DNA of 64,000 nucleotides from Terribium retamae. GTDB lineage: Bacteria > Pseudomonadota > Alphaproteobacteria > Rhizobiales > Rhizobiaceae. How positions within the stretch are numbered: position 1 is the stretch's first letter; each line of letters starts with the position of its first letter. The notes beneath the pieces were generated by a model that was given only the letters and a program-made list of their open reading frames with translations, had not been told where the DNA came from and did not search any database. This document shows, in pieces, positions 39,992 to 48,100 of the stretch. The translations under genes and the position numbers were made by a program. Location of the stretch: NCBI RefSeq assembly GCF_022347545.1, contig NZ_JAKREW010000005.1, forward strand, positions 62,001 to 126,000, read 5' to 3'.

Positions 39992-41662
39992 ATGTATCGC
40001 TACGATGAGTTCGACCATCAGTTCGTACAGGCCCGCGTCGCGCAATTCACCGATCAGGTGGAACGCCGACTTGCCGGCGAGATCACCGAGGACCAGTTCC
40101 GGCCGCTGCGTCTGATGAATGGCGTCTACCTGCAACTGCACGCCTATATGCTGCGCATCGCAGTGCCTTACGGCACGCTGTCGTCGAAGCAGCTCAGGAT
40201 GCTCGCCCATATCGCGCGCAAATACGATAAGGGCTACGGCCATTTCACCACGCGCCAGAACATCCAGTTCAACTGGCCGGCGTTGTCGGACATTCCGGCT
40301 ATCCTGGCGGACCTTGCCTCGGTCGAGATGCACGCCATCCAGACCAGTGGCAACTGCATCCGCAATGTGACCGCCGATCACTTCGCCGGCGCTGCTGCGG
40401 ACGAGGCCGCCGATCCCCGTCCCTATGCTGAAATCCTGCGCCAGTGGTCTTCGGTGCATCCGGAGTTCTCCTACCTGCCGCGCAAGTTCAAGATCGCGGT
40501 GACCGGCGCCGAGCGCGACCGCGCCGCGATCCAGACGCACGACATCGGGCTGCATCTGAAGAAGAATGCTGCTGGTGAACTGGGCTTCGCGGTCTATGTC
40601 GGTGGCGGGCAGGGCCGTACGCCTCTGGTGGCGAAGAAGATCCGCGACTTCCTGCCGGAAGAGCACCTGCTGTCCTACTGCACGGCGATCCTGCGCGTGT
40701 ACAACCTCTATGGGCGCCGCGACAACAAGTACAAGGCACGCATCAAGATCCTCGTGCACGAGACCGGCGTCGAGGAATTCACGCGCCAGGTCGAGGCGGA
40801 ATGGGCGGAACTGAAGGATGGCGAGCTGACGCTGCCCGACGCCGACATCAAGGCGATCGACGCCTATTTCGCGCCGCCGGCGCTGCCCGCTCGCCCCGAG
40901 GGCGATGAAGCAATCAAGCTGGCGCGGCTGGATTCGCGCAGCTTCTCCGAGTGGCTCGACCAGAATGTCGTCACCCACCGCAATCCGGACTACGCGGCAG
41001 TGACGATCTCGCTCAAGGGCATCGGTGAAGTGCCGGGCGATGCCTCCGACAGCCAGATGGACGCGGTTGCCGATCTTGCCGAGACCTATGCATTCGACGA
41101 GGTGCGTGTCAGCCACGAGCAGAACCTGATCCTGCCGCATGTGGCGCGCGCCGATCTCAAGGCGATCTATGACCGGCTGGTCGAGATCGGACTGGCGACC
41201 GCCAACTCGGACCTGATCTCAGACATCATTGCATGCCCTGGTCTCGATTATTGCGCGCTCGCCAATGCGCGCTCGATCATCGTGGCGCAGAACATCTCCA
41301 AGCGCTTCGCTTCGCTGGAGCGTCAGCGTGATATCGGCGAGTTGAAGCTGAAGATCTCGGGCTGCATCAATGCCTGCGGCCATCACCATGTCGGCCATAT
41401 CGGCATTCTCGGAGTCGAAAAGAAGGGTGCCGAACTCTACCAGGTCACGCTCGGCGGTTCGGCCGACGAACACACTTCGGTTGGTGAAATCATCGGCCGT
41501 GGCTTCGGTCCGGACGAAATCACCGATGCCATCGAAACCGTCGTCGAAACCTATCTGGCCATCCGCCTCGACAAGTCGGAAAAGTTCCTCGATGCCTATC
41601 GCCGCGTTGGCCCGGCGCCGTTCAAGGAGGCGCTCTATGCTGGCGAAGCCAAGGCCGCTTGA
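39992..41662 (+). CDS. cysI: Siroheme sulfite reductase (nitrite/sulfite reductase family)
   Basis: Reduces sulfite to sulfide in cysteine synthesis. The 556-residue product has the two ferredoxin-like half domains. The N-terminal active-site segment is YGHFTTRQNIQFNWP and TSGNCIRNVTADHFAG. The 4Fe-4S/siroheme ligands are ACPGLDYCALANARS and SGCINACGHHHVGHIGILG. Nitrite and sulfite reductases share this fold; assignment to sulfite rests on the cysG and cysH neighbours and the absence of nitrate genes. It is the ferredoxin/NirA-like short form. Its 3' end overlaps cysH by 26 bases. Confidence 0.94.
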   Translation: MYRYDEFDHQFVQARVAQFTDQVERRLAGEITEDQFRPLRLMNGVYLQLHAYMLRIAVPYGTLSSKQLRMLAHIARKYDKGYGHFTTRQNIQFNWPALSDIPAILADLASVEMHAIQTSGNCIRNVTADHFAGAAADEAADPRPYAEILRQWSSVHPEFSYLPRKFKIAVTGAERDRAAIQTHDIGLHLKKNAAGELGFAVYVGGGQGRTPLVAKKIRDFLPEEHLLSYCTAILRVYNLYGRRDNKYKARIKILVHETGVEEFTRQVEAEWAELKDGELTLPDADIKAIDAYFAPPALPARPEGDEAIKLARLDSRSFSEWLDQNVVTHRNPDYAAVTISLKGIGEVPGDASDSQMDAVADLAETYAFDEVRVSHEQNLILPHVARADLKAIYDRLVEIGLATANSDLISDIIACPGLDYCALANARSIIVAQNISKRFASLERQRDIGELKLKISGCINACGHHHVGHIGILGVEKKGAELYQVTLGGSADEHTSVGEIIGRGFGPDEITDAIETVVETYLAIRLDKSEKFLDAYRRVGPAPFKEALYAGEAKAA

Positions 41663-42401
41663 TCAGACGATCCCGGGCGAAGGCGGCGCTACGGCGCAAG
41701 CCGTTGCCTTCGAAGCACTCTACGGGCATCTGAGCGCGCAGGAGATCATCGAGCGGGCTGCGGTCGAACTGTTTCCCGGTGAGCTTGCCGCTGTGTCTTC
41801 CTTTGGCGCGGATTCGGCAGTGCTCCTGCATCTGATCGCGGAAGTCGATCGGCATCTGCCGATCATTTTCCTCGATACCGGCAAACATTTCGAGGAGACG
41901 TTCGACTATCGCGATGCGTTGGCGGCCGATTTCGGCCTGACCAACATCCAGGTCGTGACGCCTGACGAAGCTGCCCTTGCCCGTATCGATCCGACCGGCA
42001 AGCTGCACGAAACCAACACAGATGCCTGCTGCGACGTACGCAAGGTTGAACCGATGGCGCGCGGCGTCGAGCCGTATCGCGCATGGTTCACCGGACGGAA
42101 ACGCTTCCAGGCTTCGACCCGCGCAGCGCTGCCGGCTTTCGAGGCGGTAGGCTCGCGCATCCGCGTCAATCCGCTGGCGCGCTTCACCACTGCCGACCAG
42201 GCGGACTACATGCGCCAGCACGCGCTGCGCGAAAACCCGCTTGTCGCTTATGGTTATCTGTCGATCGGCTGCTTCCCGTGCACGCAGCCGGTGCAGCCTG
42301 GCGAAGACGCTCGCTCCGGACGCTGGGCTGGCCACGCAAAGACCGAATGCGGCATCCATCTCTCCGGATTGGAGAAATCGCTGACGGATGCGTCGCTGTG
42401 A
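41637..42401 (+). CDS. cysH: Adenylylsulfate (APS) reductase, 4Fe-4S type
   Basis: Reduces APS to sulfite with thioredoxin electrons. The start ATG 41637 lies inside the end of cysI with a near-perfect AAGGAGG eight bases upstream; the frame is open further upstream but that part is not CysH. The 254-residue product has the PAPS/APS reductase core (VSSFGADSAVLLHLI, IIFLDTGKHFEETFDYRD). Both Cys pairs of the iron-sulfur type are present: DACCDVRKVEPM and GCFPCTQPVQPGED. The catalytic Cys is in KTECGIHLSG. The cluster Cys pairs indicate APS, not PAPS, as substrate. Confidence 0.95.
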   Translation: MLAKPRPLDQTIPGEGGATAQAVAFEALYGHLSAQEIIERAAVELFPGELAAVSSFGADSAVLLHLIAEVDRHLPIIFLDTGKHFEETFDYRDALAADFGLTNIQVVTPDEAALARIDPTGKLHETNTDACCDVRKVEPMARGVEPYRAWFTGRKRFQASTRAALPAFEAVGSRIRVNPLARFTTADQADYMRQHALRENPLVAYGYLSIGCFPCTQPVQPGEDARSGRWAGHAKTECGIHLSGLEKSLTDASL

Positions 42402-42413
42402 GATGGAGGGAGT

Positions 42414-42480
42414 AGGGCAGTAAGGGATTAGGGCAATCCCCGAATCTGCCTCACTGCCCTACTCCCTTAATCCCTTCTCC
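42414..42480. repeat. Palindromic GGGAGTAGGGCAGTA repeat
   Basis: GGAGTAGGGCAGT at 42418-42430 is matched by its complement ACTGCCCTACTCC at 42454-42466; a CAATCCCCGAATC-like loop and further TTAAGGGA words lie around it. Similar CTACTGCC words occur at 45985-46012 before the TRIC-type gene. It fills the gap between cysH and the DUF934 gene and is of a dispersed rhizobial type. Confidence 0.65.
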
Positions 42481-42510
42481 ATACTGGAAATTGATAAAAG
42501 AATAAGTCAT

Positions 42511-43062
42511 ATGCTCGCCTTCATGACCGAGACAACGTCAGACGCCGCCTTGCCACGCCTCTGGACCCCGAACGGGTTCCGTGAAGACGACTGGACGCAT
42601 GCCGAGACCGCCGAGGCACTCTCCGGCAATGGCCGTTTCATCCTGCCGTTGCAGGCGTTCCTCGATCTCGATCCTCAGGTCCGGGAATCGGCCAGGGAAC
42701 GGCTCGGCGTTTCGCTGCAGCCGGGTGACCAACTGGACAAGATCGTCGACCTGCTCGACCAGCTTTCGCTGGTGGCATTGGCTTTCCCGGCCTTCACCGA
42801 CGGCCGTTCCTTTTCCAAGGCATCGCTCTTGCGCAGCCGCCATGGCTTCGAAGGTGCCGTCAGGGCAACAGGTCAGGTTCTGATCGACCAGCTGCCGCAT
42901 ATGCTGCGCGTCGGTTTCGACGAATTCGAAGTCTCCCATCCGGTTCTGCTCAAGCGCCTGGAGGAAGGCCGTCTGGACGGTATTCCATCCCATTACCAGC
43001 CTGCCGCAAAAGCGTCGGCGCCGGCCAACAGCTACAGCTGGCGTCGCACCCCCACGAACTGA
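42511..43062 (+). CDS. DUF934 protein linked to sulfur assimilation
   Basis: A 183-residue protein, unknown in reaction, that regularly follows cysI/cysH in proteobacteria. It has the family body LWTPNGFREDDWTHAETAEALSGNGRFILPLQAFLDLDPQVRESARERLGV, LVALAFPAFTDGRSFSKASLLRSRHGFEGAVRATGQVLIDQLPHMLRVGFDEFEV. It lies 109 bases after cysH, beyond a palindromic repeat. A role in electron delivery or regulation of sulfite reduction is guessed from context. ATG 42523 is an alternative start. Confidence 0.88.
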   Translation: MLAFMTETTSDAALPRLWTPNGFREDDWTHAETAEALSGNGRFILPLQAFLDLDPQVRESARERLGVSLQPGDQLDKIVDLLDQLSLVALAFPAFTDGRSFSKASLLRSRHGFEGAVRATGQVLIDQLPHMLRVGFDEFEVSHPVLLKRLEEGRLDGIPSHYQPAAKASAPANSYSWRRTPTN

Positions 43063-43198
43063 CGCGGGACTTGCGGAAGAACGGTCCGTCAAGGGGCCGC
43101 TCTCCGTAGCCGGTTGTGTATCTTTACAAATTCCAGCCTTTGCGGCTTCTGTGAGCGGACTGGACGGAAATTCCGCCGGCTGTCCTGGAGAGGCCATC

Positions 43199-44809
43199 AT
43201 GAAGTTCGATTATGTCATCGCCGGCGGGGGCTCGGCGGGCTCGGTGCTTGCTGCACGGCTCTCGGAGGACCCCTCCGTCAACGTTTGCCTGCTGGAGGCG
43301 GGAGGCGACGGCAAGGATTTGCTGATCCGCGCGCCAGCCGGCATCGTGGCATTGCTGCCGGGGCGACCCAAGATCAACAACTGGGCGTTCGAGACGGTGC
43401 CGCAGCCGGGTCTCAACGGGCGCAGAGGCTATCAGCCGCGCGGAAAAGCACTGGGCGGCTGCAGCGCCATCAACGCGATGCTCTACATTCGCGGTCACCC
43501 GACCGACTATGAGGGTTGGGCGGAAGCTGGTTGCAAGGGCTGGTCGTGGAAAGAGGTGCTGCCCTATTTCAAGCGCGCCGAAGGCAATCAGCGCGGCGCC
43601 AGCGACCTGCATGGCGCCGACGGCCCGCTCCGTGTGGCGGAACAGCAGAGCCCGCGAGCGCTGAGCCGCGCCTTCGTAGCGGCTTGCGGCGAAAATCAGA
43701 TCCGGGCGAACCATGATTTCAATGGGCCGGAGCAGGAAGGCGCGGGGCTCTACCAGGTCACGCAATTCTGGGGTGAAAAGCGCAACGGCGAACGGTGTTC
43801 GGCTGCTGCTGCCTATCTGCATCCGGCCATGGGCCGCAAGAATCTCACCGTCATCACCGGCGCTCAAGCAACGGGAATCATGCTGGACGGCAAGCGTGCG
43901 ACCGGCGTGCGCTATCGCACTGCAAAGGGTGAAGCTTTTGCCCAGGCCGGGCGAGAAGTGGTGGTCTCGGGCGGCGCCTTCGGTTCCCCGCAACTTCTGC
44001 TGTTGTCGGGCATCGGTCCTGCCAAGGAACTTGCCGCCCAGAATGTCCCGGTGGCACATGACTTGCCGGGAGTCGGCAAGAACCTGCAGGACCATCTCGA
44101 TTTCATCACGAGTTGGAAGTCCAGAGACACCGACATGATGGGCCTCGGCCTCAGGGGCATGGTCAATCTGGTGAAACATATGCTGCAATGGCGCAAAGAC
44201 GGCACCGGCATGATCGCTACGCCTTATGCCGAGGGTGGCGCCTTTTTGAAATCCGATCCGGGGCTGGAGCGGCCGGATTTGCAATTGCACTTCATCATCG
44301 CGATCGTCGACAACCACGGCAGAAAAATGCATCTGGGCTATGGCTTCTCATGTCATGTCTGTGCTCTCAGGCCATATTCGCGCGGCGAGGTAACGCTTGC
44401 GAGTGCCGACCCATTGGCGGCTCCGCGCATCGACCCGCGCTATCTTTCGGATGAGCGCGATGCTGCGTTGATGCTGAAAGGGGCGAAGATGATGCGCAAC
44501 GTATTGGAGGCTCCGGCATTGGCAAAATACCGCCACAAGGAGCTCCATACGACCGGGTTGACCGGCGATGCGGAGTTGATGGACCATATCCGCTCGCGCG
44601 CCGACACGATCTACCATCCAGTCGGCACGTGCCGAATGGGCACGGACGACATGGCGGTGGTCGACCCGCAACTGCGTGTGCACGGCATCTCAGGCCTGCG
44701 CGTCGTCGATGCTTCGGTGATGCCGACGCTGATCGGCGGCAACACCAATGCACCGACGATCATGATTGCGGAAAAGGCGGCTGACCTGATGAAGAACACG
44801 GTCGTCTGA
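43199..44809 (+). CDS. GMC-family FAD-dependent oxidoreductase (choline/alcohol dehydrogenase type)
   Basis: Oxidises an alcohol with FAD. The ATG at 43199 follows CTGGAGAGGCCATC and gives 536 residues. The N-terminal FAD motif is FDYVIAGGGSAGSVLAARLSEDPSVNVCLLEAGG. GMC signature 1 is PRGKALGGCSAINAMLYIRGHPTDYEGWAE and signature 2 is GGAFGSPQLLLLSGIGP. The C-terminal active-site segment IYHPVGTCRMG contains the catalytic His; a later NTNAP Asn/His region (GGNTNAPTIMIAEKAADLM) closes it. It resembles BetA and AlkJ but no bet genes are nearby, so the alcohol is unknown. Confidence 0.92.
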   Translation: MKFDYVIAGGGSAGSVLAARLSEDPSVNVCLLEAGGDGKDLLIRAPAGIVALLPGRPKINNWAFETVPQPGLNGRRGYQPRGKALGGCSAINAMLYIRGHPTDYEGWAEAGCKGWSWKEVLPYFKRAEGNQRGASDLHGADGPLRVAEQQSPRALSRAFVAACGENQIRANHDFNGPEQEGAGLYQVTQFWGEKRNGERCSAAAAYLHPAMGRKNLTVITGAQATGIMLDGKRATGVRYRTAKGEAFAQAGREVVVSGGAFGSPQLLLLSGIGPAKELAAQNVPVAHDLPGVGKNLQDHLDFITSWKSRDTDMMGLGLRGMVNLVKHMLQWRKDGTGMIATPYAEGGAFLKSDPGLERPDLQLHFIIAIVDNHGRKMHLGYGFSCHVCALRPYSRGEVTLASADPLAAPRIDPRYLSDERDAALMLKGAKMMRNVLEAPALAKYRHKELHTTGLTGDAELMDHIRSRADTIYHPVGTCRMGTDDMAVVDPQLRVHGISGLRVVDASVMPTLIGGNTNAPTIMIAEKAADLMKNTVV

Positions 44810-44835
44810 CGCGCGCCGATGATGAAGTCGCAGCT

Positions 44836-45024
44836 CTACCGGCTGCGGGCGCTGTTTTCCTGCGCATCGAGCTTGTCGAGCAGAGTGCGCAGCGGTTCGG
44901 GAATCTCACTCACCACCCTGAAGGCCGGCAAGCTATGCAGGAACCGCTGGTTCGAGCGATCGGAGAACTGGCGCCGGATCTGCGTCGGCAGCTGATCGTG
45001 TTTGGCTGCATTGTTACGGGACAT
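44836..45024 (-). CDS. Small hypothetical protein (62 residues), possibly stress-regulated
   Basis: The product is MSRNNAAKHDQLPTQIRRQFSDR, then SNQRFLHSLPAFRV and VSEIPEPLRTLLDKLDAQENSARSR. I do not recognise the family with certainty. The IPEPLRTLLDKLD tail recalls the P-x-x-LxxLLxxLD helix of NepR anti-sigma factors, but the rest does not match clearly. GAGGCC stands before the ATG. An EcfG-like promoter (GGAAC at 45071-45075 on the minus strand, AGTT 16 bases on) lies 30-50 bases upstream. It is convergent with the GMC gene. Confidence 0.6.
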   Translation of the reverse strand: MSRNNAAKHDQLPTQIRRQFSDRSNQRFLHSLPAFRVVSEIPEPLRTLLDKLDAQENSARSR

Positions 45025-45192
45025 GGCCTCAAATCCTTAGTCGGCCTTGAAACTACCCCGCCGGTGAATCGTTCCCCCATTGCGGCATTTTGGCAAGCGC
45101 CTGGTCGAAACAGCGTAAAATTTGAATTAATTTGATTGTGATCCGTGCATTTGAAGAGCGTCGCAACGAGATGGCGAGAAATGCCCTTTCCC

Positions 45193-45221
45193 CTTGATTT
45201 TTGAGTTCCAAACCTCGATAT
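45193..45221 (+). promoter_or_regulatory. Candidate heat-shock (RpoH) promoter before grpE
   Basis: CTTGAT at 45193-45198 and CCTCGATAT at 45213-45221 are placed 16 bases apart (measured from CTTG), close to the alphaproteobacterial RpoH form CTTG-N17/18-CYTATNT. It ends 36 bases before the grpE ATG, as expected for a heat-shock co-chaperone gene. Confidence 0.5.
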
Positions 45222-45257
45222 CGGGCACAAATCCAGAACCAACCGGCATGACGGGAA

Positions 45258-45893
45258 ATGGCGATGAGCGACCAGGCAAAAGACGAACGCGCGCCTGAAG
45301 ATATCGAGGCTGTAGAAGCCGAAACGGAGCGCGCCGAAGGTGGCGTCGACGGCGACTATGAGGCGCTGGTTCGGCTGCTGAAGGAAAACGAAGAACTGAA
45401 GGACAAGGCGCTGCGCGCCGCGGCCGAGATGGAAAACCTGCGCCGGCGCACGGCACGCGATGTTCAGGATGCCCGTACCTATGCGATCGCCAATTTCGCG
45501 CGCGATATGCTTTCGGTCTCGGACAATCTTGCACGTGCGCTCGATGCCATTCCGGCCGAAGCCAAGGCGGCGGCAGACGCCGGTCTCAAGGCACTGATCG
45601 AAGGCGTCGATATCACCGAGCGGGCGATGCTTTCAGCACTCGAGCGCCATGGCGTGAAGAAGCTCGATCCGCAGGGCGAGAAGTTCGATCCGAATTTCCA
45701 CCAGGCGATGTTCGAAGTGCCCAATCCGGACGTTCCGGCCAACACGGTCGTGCAGGTGGTACAGTCCGGCTATTCCATCGGAGAGCGCGTGCTGCGGCCG
45801 GCCATGGTCGGTGTTTCCAAAGGTGGACCCAAGGCTGCCGCCGAACCCACCGAACCAGGACCGGTCAACGAGCAGGCCGAGAAGGACGCCTGA
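45258..45893 (+). CDS. grpE: GrpE, nucleotide exchange factor for DnaK
   Basis: Releases ADP from DnaK during protein refolding. The 211-residue product has an acidic N-terminus ([16 protein letters not shown]) and the long coiled-coil ([63 protein letters not shown]). The C-terminal beta-domain is [59 protein letters not shown], all signature positions present. It is monocistronic with a terminator at 45926-45963. A second ATG two codons on is an alternative start. Confidence 0.97.
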   Translation: MAMSDQAKDERAPEDIEAVEAETERAEGGVDGDYEALVRLLKENEELKDKALRAAAEMENLRRRTARDVQDARTYAIANFARDMLSVSDNLARALDAIPAEAKAAADAGLKALIEGVDITERAMLSALERHGVKKLDPQGEKFDPNFHQAMFEVPNPDVPANTVVQVVQSGYSIGERVLRPAMVGVSKGGPKAAAEPTEPGPVNEQAEKDA

Positions 45894-45925
45894 AGGCAGT
45901 CGGCAAATAACAGTAGGCCTTAGAA

Positions 45926-45963
45926 AAGGGCGTCGGGTGAGAACCGCGGCGCCCTTGGCTTTT
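45926..45963 (+). terminator. Rho-independent terminator after grpE
   Basis: AAGGGCG pairs with CGCCCTT around a 17-base loop that can extend the stem, followed by GGCTTTTG. It begins about 33 bases after the stop codon. Confidence 0.65.
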
Positions 45964-46031
45964 GCTCTGCACAGCATATAGGTTCCTACTGCTGCCCACT
46001 GCCTACTGCCGCCCCCAGCCTCAGGCCCTCG

Positions 46032-46664
46032 ATGTCCGCTATCACCTTTATCGATTATGCCGGTGTCGCGGTGTTTGCGGCCACCGGAGCTTTGGCTGCA
46101 TCGCGCAAGCAGCTCGACATCGTCGGTTTCATCTTTCTCGCGGCGGTGACCGGTATCGGTGGAGGCACCTTCCGCGATCTCATTCTTGGCGTGCCGGTGT
46201 TCTGGGTCGCCAATCGCGACTATGTGCTGATCTGCACGGTGGTGGCGCTCGTGGTCTTCTTCGGGGCACATCGCGTCGAATCGCGCTACAAGCTGCTCCT
46301 GTGGCTGGACGCCATCGGTCTTGCCGTCTTCGCGGTGATCGGGGCAGCGAAAGGCATGGCGATCACCGGCTCGCCGGCCGTCTCAATCATCATGGGCATG
46401 CTGACGGCTTGCTTCGGGGGGATCCTGCGCGATCTGCTGGCCGGCGAACCTTCCGTGCTGCTACGGCCGGAAATCTATGTGACGGCGGCGATCATTGGCG
46501 CCGGTATCTATACCGGTTGCGAGCTTCTCCATTTACCAGGTCCTGTATCCTACCTGAGCGGAGTGTTCGCGGCCTTTGCCGTAAGGGGCGGGGCGCTGAA
46601 GTTTGGCTGGTCGTTTCAGCCTTACCGAAGCCGTCCGGGACGGCGACCGGAAGATATTCCGTAA
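46032..46664 (+). CDS. TRIC-type (UPF0126, YicG-like) cation channel family protein
   Basis: Prokaryotic TRIC proteins form K+-permeable trimeric channels. The 210-residue product has seven hydrophobic helices arranged as a repeat. Each repeat carries the glycine-rich signature: TGIGGGTFRDLILGVPVFW in the first and GMLTACFGGILRDLLAGEPSVLL in the second. The D-L-(I/L)-G/AxxP motif is intact in both. A basic tail follows (YRSRPGRRPEDIP). CCTCG and ATG are preceded by a CTACTGCC-type repeat. It has no operon partner; a YjbR-like pseudogene converges on it. Confidence 0.92.
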   Translation: MSAITFIDYAGVAVFAATGALAASRKQLDIVGFIFLAAVTGIGGGTFRDLILGVPVFWVANRDYVLICTVVALVVFFGAHRVESRYKLLLWLDAIGLAVFAVIGAAKGMAITGSPAVSIIMGMLTACFGGILRDLLAGEPSVLLRPEIYVTAAIIGAGIYTGCELLHLPGPVSYLSGVFAAFAVRGGALKFGWSFQPYRSRPGRRPEDIP

Positions 46665-46680
46665 GCCCGGTGGCCTCCAG

Positions 46681-47055
46681 CTACCGCTTGTCCGAAGGCG
46701 TCTCCCGCTCGCGCAGCCAAGTCTTTGCTTTGGTCTTCCCGGCTTGCATCAGCCAGATCCGCTTCAGGCGATGGCGCAACTCGTCTTCGGAGATCACGTC
46801 CATGCGCATCAGCAGCGCCGGCCAGCCTTTGTAGTGGTCGGTTTCGTAATAGATCTCCGGTGCTGCTTGAAGCAGCCTCTCTTTTTACTCGAGCGGACAC
46901 ATGACCACCGCCGTTTTGGCGTCCTTGACGCGGGTCAGCAGCTTCTTGCCGACTTTCAGCGCCGGCGTGCCGTAGGAGGTGGTCCCGACAATCTCGGGTA
47001 AACCCTGAGCCGCCTGTCTCAGGCGTTCGAAGACAGCCGAGAAATCGTCAGCCGT
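46681..47055 (-). pseudogene. MmcQ/YjbR-like protein gene broken by an in-frame stop
   Basis: The minus strand encodes TADDFSAVFERLRQAAQGLPEIVGTTSYGTPALKVGKKLLTRVKDAKTAVVMCPLE, then TAA at 46885-46887, then in the same frame KERLLQAAPEIYYETDHYKGWPALLMRMDVISEDELRHRLKRIWLMQAGKTK. Together this is a full YjbR/MmcQ-type (CyaY-like fold) protein of about 125 residues. The stop sits where homologs have an acidic residue, consistent with GAA or GAG having become TAA. No ATG, GTG or TTG precedes the first part; ACG at 47053-47055 (one change from ATG) is where a start would be expected. It lies 8 bases after olsB. Readthrough cannot be excluded. Confidence 0.82.
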
Positions 47056-47062
47056 CGCGTCG

Positions 47063-47947
47063 CTAGGCGGCGAAACGCTGCCCTTCGCCGCCGTAATAAT
47101 TCACATAGCGGGCGCCAATCTCACGCACCGGCAGCACGATGAAGACATCGACAGTCTTGAAGTCGTGGTCGATGACACAACCGTCACCGATACGCGCGCC
47201 GACCCGCAGATAACCCTTCACCAGCGGTGGCATCGCCGCGATTGCTGCCTTGGCGTTGACGGCCTCGATCGGCATCAGATCCATCGTGCAGTAGCGTCCG
47301 TCGTTAGCACGGATATCCCAGGTCGGGCTCGTGCGGCAATGATGCGCGAGATAGGTCAGAGCCTCCGCGTGCTGTGCCGGCACCGTGCCGTGGAACGAGG
47401 CGCAACCAGTCAAAACGCCAATGTCGTAATGGGTGAAATAGGCCCATAGGCCCTGCCACAAGGCTTCGATCGTGCGCTTGGAGCGGTATTCGGGCAAAAC
47501 GCAGGAGCGACCGAGCTCCAGGAAACGCTGGCCGGGGTGCTTGGCGATCAGCCGCCTCAGCTCGAATTCATCCTCGGAATAGAACCCACCGGCACTGATC
47601 GCGGTCTCCTGGCGCAACAGGCGGTAAGTGCCTACGATACGATGGTGATCCGGACCTGGCAGGGCGTTGTCGAAAACGAGGAGATGATCGCAAACCGGGT
47701 CGAAGCGGTCCGCGTCCCGCCGTTCGAGCGATTGCAGACGGCTCTTGCGAGCACCGAGCTCGTCGTAAAAGACGCGGTAACGGATTTCCTGGGCGGCCGC
47801 GATTTCCAGTTCGTCGCGAGCCAGCCGCACCTCAAGGCTGCCGATCTTGCCCAAGGTGCCGGTGATGGACTCGATCGTCCTCATCCTCTGGATCGCGCTG
47901 CCTCCGGTGTTCCCCTGCATCTCACCTTGCGGCATCGCTGTATGCAC
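47063..47947 (-). CDS. olsB: L-ornithine N(alpha)-acyltransferase, ornithine-lipid synthesis
   Basis: Transfers a 3-hydroxyacyl group from acyl carrier protein to ornithine, making lyso-ornithine lipid, a phosphorus-free membrane lipid. The GTG at 47947 has AGGAG eight bases upstream and gives 294 residues; ATG 47935 and 47920 are alternatives and the open frame to 48055 is unlikely to be coding. The GNAT-like core matches OlsB: SLEVRLARDELEIAAAQEIRYRVFYDELGA, DHLLVFD, IVGTYRLLRQE, FYSEDEFELRRLI, FLELGRSCVLPEYRSKRTIEALWQGLWAY. The C-terminal part has PPLVKGYLRVGARIGDGCVIDHDFKTVDVFIVLPV. No olsA is adjacent. A candidate Pho box lies upstream. Confidence 0.93.
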   Translation of the reverse strand: MHTAMPQGEMQGNTGGSAIQRMRTIESITGTLGKIGSLEVRLARDELEIAAAQEIRYRVFYDELGARKSRLQSLERRDADRFDPVCDHLLVFDNALPGPDHHRIVGTYRLLRQETAISAGGFYSEDEFELRRLIAKHPGQRFLELGRSCVLPEYRSKRTIEALWQGLWAYFTHYDIGVLTGCASFHGTVPAQHAEALTYLAHHCRTSPTWDIRANDGRYCTMDLMPIEAVNAKAAIAAMPPLVKGYLRVGARIGDGCVIDHDFKTVDVFIVLPVREIGARYVNYYGGEGQRFAA

Positions 47948-47998
47948 GAGTGATTCTCCTTCGAGCCATCCCTCTTGGCGTCGGGATACGATGTAGGT

Positions 47999-48016
47999 GC
48001 TACAGGATTGTGACAG
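47999..48016 (-). promoter_or_regulatory. Candidate Pho box upstream of olsB
   Basis: The minus strand reads CTGTCACAATCCTGTAGC: two CTGTNNC half-sites spaced 11 bp apart, as in the PhoB consensus CTGTCATAAATCTGTCAC-like. A third weaker half-site (TTGTATC) lies just upstream. The site ends about 52 bases before the chosen olsB start. PhoB control of ornithine-lipid synthesis under phosphate limitation is known in rhizobia. Confidence 0.6.
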
Positions 48017-48100
48017 TACCGTGATACAATGTGAGGAGCAAGTGGAAGACGGCAACGAACCCTGTCTAGCCGGCTTATCTAACGAACGGAAATTGCGAGA

